Positions 37,501 through 49,500 of a stretch of DNA of 62,000 nucleotides are shown in pieces. How positions within the stretch are numbered: position 1 is the stretch's first letter; each line of letters opens with the position of its first letter. Source of the DNA: Phoronis australis (Eukaryota; Phoronida; Phoronidae); assembly GCA_002633005.1 (NCBI GenBank), contig NMRA01000071.1, positions 99,339 through 161,338 on the forward strand. The letters are read 5' to 3'. The position numbers and the translations under genes are program-made. The notes under the pieces were generated by a model. It was not told the DNA's origin and made no database searches. It saw only the letters and a program-made list of their open reading frames with translations.

Positions 37501-40500
37501 GGTGACACTAGTCACATTATAAAACTGTTACAAGAACACTAACCCTGGTGACACTAGTCGCATTATAAAACTGTTGCAAGAAGACTACCCCTGGTGACAC
37601 TAGTCGCACATTATAAAACTGTTACACAATGTAAAGCTAACACAACTATCTTACCCTCTTGAGTGTAAATTTTGGAGCATTTTATCAAAATTTATTATTT
37701 GGTTCAAAAAGTTTAATATCTGCGACCGGCTGTAAACGCAGCTTGCGTAGGGAACAGCAGATTAGCAGTTTTGAGGTGCAAGTTGAACCATGGCAACAAT
37801 AGCTTTTGTACAAGCAGTAGTTGACATTTAAAACAGGTATGTGCACAACACAGACTAAATGTGACAAAGGCAATGATCTAATCCCAACATTCAGCCTCAA
37901 CATTTGGAACTTAACTATTAATTTAAATGATTCAACAACAAAATTCGTTAACTTTACTGTGGCAGATGGTCAATTGTTTAGTTGAGTTCCAAGTAAAGAG
38001 ATTAGACCACTGAGTCCAAATTTTAATGACAGTGGCTGTGAGCGATACATTTTCAAAAGCACAGTGACAATATCAACAACACAACAACATTGACAAGAAC
38101 CATGAAAGTAAAAACCATAAACTAGATATCTGAAACTGCAAAATAAAACTTAAACACAAATGTGCAACATAACAGTGACTGCTGCAACCTGCACGATGAT
38201 GAGCGTTGGTCAGTATTGGTGACTGGAGAGACATGGACATGCAGGATAGTGAATGTTGGTCAGTATTGGTGACTAGAGAGACATGGACATGCAGGATAGT
38301 GAATGTTGGTCAGTATTGGTGACTAGAGACATGGACATGCAGGATAGTGAATGTTGGTCAGTATTGGTGAGTAGAGACATGGACATGCAGGATAGTGAAT
38401 GTTGGTCAGTATTGGTGACTAGAGACATGGACATGCAGGATAGTGAATGTTGGTCAGTATTGGTGACTAGAAACATGGACATGCAGGATAGTGAATGTTG
38501 GTCAGTATTGGTGAGTAGAGACAGGGGGCTATACAATGGTGAGTGTTGTTCAGTATTGGTGACTAGAGAGACAAGGGGCAATAGATACAATGGCGAATGT
38601 TGGTCAATACTGGTGACTAAGAGACAGAAGCCTGTGTATAATGGAGAGTGTTATTCAGTATTGGTGACTAGATAGGCAGGGACCTGTATAATGGTGAGCG
38701 TTGGTAAGCAATGGTCAATAGAGGCAGGGCCTGTATAATGGTGAGTGTTATTCAGTATTGGTGATTAGAGGCAGGGGGGCTGTACAATCTTATGGTGAAT
38801 GATGGTCAGTATTGGTGACTAGACAGACAGAATGGTGCCTGCATAGTGAGTCTTGGCTAGTGGTCAGAAAATGTATGACTGAAAAGAGACAAGGACAATA
38901 ATGCAGACCACAGAAATGGAGAGTAATGATGACCAGACCAGATATATGAACAGTGCGTGCTGGTAACCAGAGACAATGACAGTACTGGTGAATAGTGATA
39001 AGGACAGTACCAATGACCAGACCAGACATATGAACAGTACTGTTGACCCCATGTATGGTCAGTACTGTTTAACCAGGATATGGTCAGTACTGGTGACCAC
39101 TTGTATGGACAGAACTGGTGACCACAGATACGGACAACTCTAGTGCCCAGTGAGACAAGGTAAGTACTGGAGACAGGAGTACAGGTCACTACAACACTAA
39201 TGGAGAACAACAGCAACTTATGTATATAGTCTGTCTTCTGCAAAATTGATTAATTCTAGTTAGTAATACTGTACCTCAACCATGGCGCTGCAAAATGTTT
39301 GAAGTCGAACATGCGAGAACACAAACAACGTGAATGAGAGGAAGGGTTCATAAGAGGTTCAATGTAAAAGGCGTTAGTAATACAACATGGAAACTAAGTT
39401 TAACATGTCTTTGGTCTTGTTAATAAATGTTAACTGAAAGTACAAAATATAAAAAAATGAGTTTCAACTACACAACAGTCATCATTCTCTATACTTAGGC
39501 TGACCGCCACCAGAGGGCGAGCATGCTCCAACACCAGGTGTCACTACCTGTGATGGCTATTTTTGCCGACCATTTTGATGTGCCATCCAGTATCATCTGC
39601 TTGGCTTGCTCCATGTCTGTTTTATGTTGATTGCCATCGACATGGAATGTCTCTCTGCAATAGTCATGTGATAGTCATGTGATATGCAAGTGACTCAACT
39701 GACCTGTTATCTTAAGTTTGGCAGACCACTTGGATGTGTTCTCAATAACGGCAGCATGCAGGGTGTTCATTGAAGAAGAATGCACTTTGTTCAGCACATG
39801 AAACAACTGCCTGCAGTACAAAACAACATAACTTGAAACTTATCATCAACCAAGTAAATCTAGCCAAATCATAGACTATATAGATAGGGACTAGTATCTA
39901 TGGTCATATATAGACTATATAGATAGGGACTAGTATCTATAGTCATATATAGACTATATAGATAGGGACTAGTATCTATGATCATATATAGACTATATAG
40001 ATAGGGACTAGTATCTATGATCATATATAGACTATATAGATAGGGACTAGTATCTATGGTCATATATAGACTATATAGATAGGGACTAGTATCTATGGTC
40101 ATATATAGACTATATAGATAGGGACTAGTATCTATGATCATATATAGACTATATAGATAGGGACTAGTATCTATGGTCATATATAGACTATATAGATAGG
40201 GACTAGTATCTATGGTCATATATAGACTATATAGATAGGGACTAGTATCTATGGTCATATAAGGTATGAAGTGGTTCACCATTTATTAACATATAAACCT
40301 TGACATATGCTATTCCATAAAAATTCAACATACTACAATGCTGAATGCCCCAATAATAACTCCGCATAACAATGAAACATGGTTATGTTTAAACCATGGC
40401 CACTATGAAATGACATTTTGACACTCACGTTTTGAAGTCAGACCCCACGATTGAAAATGTCTTAGCAAAATCCAACTCCCAATAGCAGAAAATCACTTCA

Positions 40501-43500
40501 GACAAGCAGACATACAGTGGATATGTGTACATATAGCTGCAATTGCATATTTTCACTACACACCATCTCTGCCCAGTTCAACTCATTAGCCACATGATCC
40601 TCTCGCAAGGACCAAATACAGACTCTCCCTTTCACTACATTCTTATGGTGATCACGCTGATATACATTTGGTGGGCACATATCAAGTTGTGCCACTGAGT
40701 TGCTTAGGCAAGTTACACAATAGCCTTATTCCAACCTCTGGCACATAGTTGACTTCATGCAAGCCCAAAATATGTCTTTGTAATAAAGCTTTTGACAATT
40801 GATATCCGCACCTGGAAAATCACATGACTTGAATGGCCTGATAGGTGGCGCTTCAGTGCTGTGCATTTACCAGAGCAGTGGGACACTGAGATTATAAATG
40901 AGTAACTGTTAACTAGCGGACAACAACATGGAAATAAAATAAAGTTGCATCCAAATGGAGAACAGCTTTTCTAGTGTATAGAATGTAAGAATTGACCTAT
41001 CGCAAACTCCACCCCTTTACTAAAAGTCACGTGACACCTGAAAAACAAATAAGATGTCGGAGGCAAGAATACTGTCGCTAACAGCCCCCCCCCCAATGGA
41101 ATCGATGCATGTTTTTGGACTATACGAAAATGCTTCGACAAAGAAAACAGACGATGCTTTTCAGCATAGAATTATATGTTCAAGATCTGAGAACTTGCAA
41201 AGATGACGATGAAAAAATAAGTGTTCGAGGAAAAGTATTTCGCAGTCAGCAAAAATCCAAAGAACCCCACAGGGTTCAACTTCATTTGACAAATTCACAG
41301 ATATTATTATTTTGCTGCCTGTTATATTCCGCAAAATGGAAAGTAGGTCACAAGATGAGACTCCCCGATTAAAGTAGGTCGAGTGGATAGCACTGTTTAT
41401 GCTTTTCGAATCTTCAATCGAAATATTTTGAATAAAAAATCAAGTTCATAGCCTAGGTACGCACTCATCTTGTCCTATGCAAGCAGTTAGCTCCCGTAGG
41501 TCTAGGGCTGTGTCCAAGTCAAATTCATACAAATGGAATTGGTCGTAATTGCACCATTAAAACATTTAAGTTAGGTCAACCGTGATGAAATACACATTTT
41601 GTAGTTTCATTGCATGAAGGTAGCTTTCAGTTAATTTAAAATATAGCACCATCACTAAGTTGCGGTATGGTTACAAAAGATGAGAAGTCTGGTGTAGTAG
41701 CAGAAAATGGCTATTTTAAGTACAAATAACTTAAATTCTTTTTTAAAGCTTCATAATCCAAGTGTCATGTTCGACAACCTACAAAACTGAGTTCTCTTAA
41801 CTCTACAGGCGAAGTGTAAACGAGAAGTTCTCAGCAAAAGTATTTATTTTTTCATTTAAACAGCTCGAGCTTTGAGTTCAGTAATCCAGTGCCCCTCCTG
41901 TTCCGATCGAATCTGTCAATTTTGGAGAGAAGTTCAGTTGAACACCAGCCTAACGTATATGAATAAAAAAGTATCTCATTTTTGGAATGAAACAAACCAA
42001 AACAATGTCCATTCGGACAAAATAAATGTGAAATAATACAAATGTCCTTAAAAACACAATTTCTGGGGACTACTGCTTGGACTAGTGCTGGGATCCAGCA
42101 GGTGCCGAGACATAGGTAGCCAAATGAGTGAAACTCCGCAGTCAAAGTCAGAGATAGGCTTACACTGTAGCCATCAATCTGAAAATTACGCATCTTGGAA
42201 CAAATACATTTCGTGTTTAACCTTCGATTAATTAAGTAACATTGCCAAGTTCAGTTGCTCTTGTGGCCATCCACAAAGTTTGATTCATCGTTTACACCAT
42301 TCAACAGCATATTTCACCATAGAAAATTCTCATAAAATGATGGGATATTCTTCTCAAGCTGTACAACGACTGAAGGAATTAAAAACGCCATAAGCAACAC
42401 CGTTTCACTATTCTTATCACAGAATTTCCTGAGCTATAGACTACAATAAGCTTTACCAGACAACCTGCTGTTTGTCGGGTAAAATGGCCTCTTGGAAACG
42501 GAGAAAAAGAGGTGTCAAGAATGAATGCTGCATTCTGATTGGTCAGTTAAGCCATCAGTCAAAATCCTGGTAATAGGTCAATTGTTGAGCAAGGCATCAC
42601 GACAAAGAACACAGAATAGAGTGTCAAACTTCTTGTTTGGAATTGCTTAGAAATAAGAACACTAAAACTCACTTGATTAACTCAAAAATCTCAGGTTTGT
42701 TTCTTTCCCTGATTTTCATCCTATCCTTCATGGCCATGATGATGTTCTGAGTTTTGTCCTGTGCTCCGTGTTTAGAGCTCTTCTCTGCTGCTCCTGGTAA
42801 CAACATACAACTGTTAACATACAACTGGAAACTGAGTTTTGTCCTGCGCTCCATATTTAGAGCTCTTCTCTGCTGCTCCTGTTAACAACTTACAACTGTC
42901 AACATACAACTGGCAACTAAATACTTAACAAAAAATAGAACTGAGAGCAAGTTACAATCAAAATGCTTCATATCATGTAACATAAGACTAGGTACGTATT
43001 TCAATAAACTGTATCATACTAGATACCTAAAACTTGTCAATTTTGGTTTTGAATTATTGTCTGATAGAACCAGAGTGGAAAATTTGATTAAAAAATTGTA
43101 TACATAGAAAGTTGTAGCCAGTTTTCCCGTGTTATGACATTTTGCTTAATATTTTTTCCTAAAGAGAATGTTAAAATGTGTCAAGTTTATGGATGAATTG
43201 TCAAGAGTGGGTCTCCGCATCATGCTGCAGTAAGCAATACAAGTCACCGATAGTCATCCATTTTTCTGAAAGAGGTCACTGTGGGCTATTTCTGTGTGCT
43301 AGATTATTTCGGGGTTATGGGCATTTGTGAAAGAGACCTGATCGGGCTCTTTCAGAAATCCTTTGTATACTGTGAAAAGTAGTAGTTGAACGTGCCTGCA
43401 TTATTTTGTAGTCAAGATATACTCACGTTGTAAACAGTCAGCATTAAGCAGGTTCTTACACTTTTCATGACACTTGACCCCACACTCTGTACATCGGACA

Positions 43501-46500
43501 CACTGCCGGGTTATTCCCCATAACAGACCTTGACACTCAAAGCAGTACGTTGGAGACGTGAGTGACCAGACAACAAAGTTATGAGGCGTTGTGCTTGAGA
43601 TGGGGTAGATTAAGGCTTGCAGTGTCTTTTTATACACATGCATTTTCTAAAAGAAAAGAAGGAACAAAGGAGAATGACATTAACTATATCTCATGTTTGA
43701 TGATTATAAACAATAAGTAGAGATCCCTTATCACTGATCAAAATGTAAGCCATGTTTACATGGGAGACATTTGTCACAGAGCAACTAACATGGAACACCC
43801 GATAGGGTGCAAGTGTTTGTGTAAGCATGACCGACACTGAACAAGCTGACAGTCCATGGCAGCTATATTTGACACTTATTTGTAAGGTTGAGCAAGTGTC
43901 ACTCAATCAGCTGCTCTATTTTCAACTACAAACCAGGGCAAGGCGGAAGCGATCATCTGTTACACTGTCTTGCGTATTAGCATATGTACGAGTGATTCGC
44001 AAACATCCCATTAGCTTGGATGTTCACCAGTGCTGATGCAAGCATTCTACTAGTTTGGATGTTCACTAGAGTTGATGCAAGCATGCGTAGACAGTAGAGT
44101 AAATGATTCATGCTGATCCAGTTCGTTATCTAATGCCGTGTAAACGTTACTAAACTGGAGCAATTAGCTGTGATATGATAACCCGCACAGTGACACCTGT
44201 TCCCAAGTAAAAAAACAGCTACAGCCTTACAATTCAATACGTTAACACGCTAACTCATAAGACCTCCAAGTGAAGTGAAGTAATGATCACCAAGGATTCT
44301 GTATATAGTGAATTACCATTCATGTTTGTGTGTATAGTGAATTACTATTCATATTTGTGTGTATAGTGAATTACCATTCATGTTTGTGTGTATAGTGATT
44401 TACCATTCATGTTTGTGTGTATAGTGATTTACCATTCATGTTTGTGTGTATAGTGAATTACCATTCATGTTTGTGTGTATAGTGAATTACTATTCATGTT
44501 TATGTGTATAGTGAATTACCATTCATGTTTCTGCGTATAGTGAATTACCATTCATGTTTCTGTGTATAGTGATTTACCATTCATGTTTGTGTGTATAGTG
44601 AATTACCATTCATGTTTGTGTGTATAGTGAATTACCATTCATGTTTCTGTGTATAGTGAATTACCATTCATGTTTCTGTGTATAGTGACTTACCATTCAT
44701 GTCTCTGTGTATAGTGAATTACCATTCATGTTTCTGTGTATAGTGATTTACCATTCATGTCTCTGTGTATGGTGAAGTAACAGTTAAAGATTGTTCACAA
44801 TTCAGTGTATAGTGAAGTATCATTCCAGCTCTGTGTACAGTGAATAGTCATTCATGGTTCTATGTACGGTGAAATATCATTGATTTTCATGATTCTGTGA
44901 ATAGTGAAGTGGCATTCACGGTTCTATGTACAGTGAAGTATCAGTTACGGTTACTTGTATAGTGAAGTATCGGTCACGACTGTGTTCAGAGAAGTATCAT
45001 TTACGGTTCTGTGTATAGTGAAGTATCATTTATGGTTCTGTGTATAGTGGAGTATCGTTCACGGTTATAATTGGAATAAAGTTCTTAGTACAGTCAACCA
45101 TTTACCTACCTGGTTAACGTTTTCATCCTTCACACTACTTAAAGAACAGACTAACATACCCAGACGTCCGTCAGATGTCCTTGTGCAGGATGACGTCACA
45201 GTGCAGACCAAAAACGTTAACTAGGTATATAAATCATTGACTGACTGTGTAATAAGAACTCAATTCCACTTTTTGGTAAGTGGGATTGAAAATGTTGAAA
45301 TCAATAGTTATACCGATGAAATTTTTAGCAGTAAGGTATCTGTTGTATTGATTAAGTTACATGAGACAGTGTCATTCAAATATTTTTCTAACAATCATGG
45401 GTTTATTGCCATTTTTTCTGAATTCATGTACTTCGCAGTAACAGATATTTTTGGAGAATAAAAATATTGGAACACCCGATTCCATACAACAAGGAGGCAA
45501 TGGCACCAGAACTATCAGGTGAGCAAGGACCCTGACAGCTAAGACTGAGTTATGTTGTATGGTGGTCCTAGAATATCAAAGTTTTAAGTCTTTTGCAGAC
45601 ATGTATCACATTGCTGTGACTTCTACAACCAATATAAGCCTGATAGTGCACCTGGTCTCTTCACATTTACTATAAACCTGATGGTGTCACCTGTATCTTA
45701 CAAATTAAACCTGATGGTGCACCAGGTATCTTCACAAGTCATATACCGTACTCGTTCGGGTTAACGCCCATGCTCAGTTAACCGCCCACCCCTACTTTAG
45801 GTGGATTTTCGATTTAACCGCCCACTGCTCAGTTAAGCGTCCCCCTACGATTTTTGAAGATTTCCAGTTAAGCGCCCACCTCTCGGTTAAGCGCCCATCC
45901 CGTACTTTTAAAGAATGAAGATTTAGCGCCCAGTGCTAAGGAAACGCGCGATTCCCCGACTTTTAGAAAAAGATCGATGATCACAATGAGCGTAACAACG
46001 CCGGGCCTTCAAGACGGTGGTTTAGCAATGTGAATTACAATACAAGTAAGGAGTTCTTGTCTTGGGTCATGGACTCACTTCAAAATATAATACTTTAATG
46101 TTTTTGTCACTTTATTTTCTTCCCATGTTTACAAAGTTTAAGAACGGCGCCGGCGTCAAAACCTCCGCTTTCAGCGACTTTGTCTGCCACACTGAGTTTC
46201 GGTCTGCAGTGCACTAGATAAAATATATATTCGAAAAAATCAGGCCAGACAAATGTGACAATGGTTTTGCCAACCCTCCAAATTCTCTTAAGGTGGGAAG
46301 CTCTCGTATTTTGAAGAAATCTCACAACTCACGGAAAGATTTCAAATTCTCATTTTGATGAATGTAACTGCCGGGTTGTAGAGGACGTGTGGCGACCGAA
46401 GGGACAGTACAAGTGCCTTACTGGGTTACCGATTTCGTTGCTGCCTATCGATTTCTGAATTCAAAGGTTGGCAATAATGTTTGTTTGTGTATGATCTTGA

Positions 46501-49500
46501 AGTAATAAAAAACAGCTAGTCAAATTTTGTTTTTTGCTTACTGCATCTCAGTCAAACTGGCGTTACCAGATTTAACTATTGTCGCTGGCTGTTCTTTATT
46601 TTTTCTTGCGTCAGCCCCCACGTATAAGCGTGACTGTGAAATATCGTTTCCACATCCCCTTTTTGCCATCCAGAATAATTTTGTTTATACATTGGCCAGT
46701 TTCTTACCATTCGAGTCTGAAATATCTACGACGTAGACTGACTGAAAATTGGCGATAGTGGGTAGGAGATGCACACAGCTAGCTACGGGCATGGGCTTAG
46801 GGAGCATCGAGCGGGAAATATCGGAATAGACTTGACATCGCAGTTTTGGGGAACATTGGCAACGGAGGAATATCGTAAAGAACTGGGTCTTTCGTAACAA
46901 CAGCTTAAAAGTACATAGTCACGCCCGTTTTTGTTACTTAGGGCTATTCTCTTTTGATGTGTGACTTTGTAGTCATTTTGGTGCACGTGCGCAAGTTCCC
47001 ACACTTTGCAGTGCATGTTACCTTGACATCAACATGTGATTGACAGGTGCTCACTCGTAGGCCCTACGTGCGTGCTGATTCCCGCCGCTATCTTTGGCCA
47101 TAAAAAACGAGATGCATATTGGAAGAGGCCGTTTTATTACTTGACGGCATTTCCAAGTCACGACTGTCATCCGACTGAGACATTGCTTGCTAACAGCGAG
47201 ACCGAACAGTGCCGCAGTGCGATAGGCCTATTGCAAGTGATATAAATAGGATAATCTGGACATCTTGCATGAAAAATAAATGTTTTTCCACCACGAAGTT
47301 TGGTAAGGCGATTGTTTAAGAATGAATTGAAACATCGCTGTTTTGTGGCGTTTTATCACATGTTTATGTCGTGGCTCGAAATTTTATTCTTGATTGACGA
47401 CTAGCTCACGGCCGCTTAACACCGATTCTTGTCTTAGGCCTAATTCTTTGCCGAGCATGTTTGGCGCAACGGCAAGTGAGCAATGCCGGGCGGTCGAGAT
47501 AAAACAGCTAGCCGCAGAACCATACGCTGAAAATGTCATTGAGTCACAGAGTGTCGACTATAAACATCCTAAACACAAAAAACATCTGAATTAAGTTTTT
47601 CAAACTTTTATTACAACTCATTTTAAAACTGCTCTCAGACTATGAATTTGGCAGCTCAGTACGAGACTGCAACCATAAATTTGATGTCTGCTGTGACCTC
47701 TGCAACACGTGAAGCTTGCACGCGCGCACTTTAACAAGGTCACATCTTAAAATAGTTGCAATCCAAGTAGAGGCTGCGTGGTCACTGGTCGTCTGCGCTC
47801 TAGAGGGCAAAGTAACAAGACCGCAGGACGCCACGGGGCTATTACTCAGTAATTCTTTAAATTTAACAGTGAATAACTAATCTGAGGGCAAGAGAATCTT
47901 TGTTGGGATCATCCGCTGTTATGACATTTTTCTCTTTATGTGGCGACGTGACGATAACGCTCTTTGAAAAGTACTACGCGTTCCGAGTACGAGGTAAGAT
48001 TATCCGCCCAGGGCGGTTGCCTGTCGTAATAAGCGCCCATGTTCGGTTAACCGCCCACCCTGGATTTCTTGAAATTTNTTGAAATTTCACGTTTAAGTGC
48101 CCATGTCTGGTTAACCGCCCACCCCCGAATTTTTGAGTTTGCCAATTTAACCGCCCAGGGCGTTAACCCGAACGATTACGGTACTATAAGCCTGATGGTG
48201 CAAAATATTTACTATAAATCTGGTGGTATACCAAGTATCTTCACATTTTACTATAAACCTGGTGTACCAGGTATTACTATAAATTTGATGGTGCAACATG
48301 TATCTTACTAAAAACCTGACGGCGCACCAGGTATCATTAGAAACCTATTAATTACATTTCATAAACATCTGCCAATAAGTTTAAAATATAAAGAGCACAA
48401 CTGTCAGAATAAACATTGATTACGTAATTACTACAGTTTCCTTTATAAGTTGCCCAAAATTTGTGCTACTGTATTCACTTACATGCCCCTAGAAGCTCCC
48501 CCAAACGTTTTCAGACTTTGCTAAAATAAGTGCCCAGCCCATGAACGTGTGTATACATGCGAAAAATGCCTTTCCTACAGTTTCAAAATTCTACAGTAAC
48601 GTCTTCAATTTACCAGTCCTGAAAAAAACCATTGTGTGTGGAATTTGTAGACCATGAGCCTGATCACCTCTGTGTTGGTATTCAGCCGTGACTATACACT
48701 TCAAACTTCTGCAGTGCTTCAAAACGAATTCATAACTTTTGCTGATCTTCTCCCTCAACTGGAATCCAGACTTCTTTGTACACATGAAAACCGGGACTAA
48801 TAAAAAAACTTAACCACTGTTAAAAGCCGGTGGCCTGGAAGCGCGCGCTACATAAATGTAGGCCTGCTACTGGGGCAAGTGAACTCTGATGACACACACG
48901 TGCTTGGTCACTCGGCATACACCTGCAGACGAACTTCAAAACAAACGTCACGTGACGACAACATGTGTGTTCATTGCTGTTCGTCCATATTTTTCTCGTT
49001 TTGCATGGTGGGATCTAGCGCAGATTTGGACTTAATCTGCGGTTAATCCCGAACACACAGGAACTTAAAAATCTTAGAGACGCTATTTGGAAAACTTAAC
49101 GAGATTTCATGTAATTTGTTGAATAGAAACTGTATTTTTATTCAAGAATTCAAGTTGCCCTATGGACGATCGCGAGGCACCAACGCATCAGTCATCAAGT
49201 TTTCGCCCACGGATTTCTGCATAATTCTCTGAAAAAGGATCTAATTTAACAACAAAGTTTGATAGCAATGCACCATAATTTCGTGGAAAGTCTATCATAG
49301 GTTACAGATACGTCACAGAAGGAATCCTAGCTTACGATTTCATCCGTTTCGGAAACCAGGTTTCAACCACCTTAGGCTACAATAAGCGCCCCCGAAACGA
49401 ATTTTTCTAAGCACCCTGGGCGCTTATTAGGGCAAATACGGTATGTACTTTTAAACCATGGGGTCAAACCTTTTTACATGTAGTTTTGACGTCAAGATCT

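Noticed and set aside
38273-38675. Overlapping ORFs on both strands with 16-residue repeats
   Set aside because: Artefact of the 48-bp array; both strands are open equally.
39548-39810. The idea that exons 6a and 6b are a recent assembly duplication
   Set aside because: The two differ at most residues of the linker and at silent positions of the conserved SKWSAK block, so they are old copies.
39869-40282. 137-codon minus-strand repeat ORF
   Set aside because: Artefact of the 39-bp array.
41852-42193. 113-codon minus-strand ORF as a possible alternative exon
   Set aside because: No recognised domain, no good splice sites joining it in phase to exon 5 or 6.
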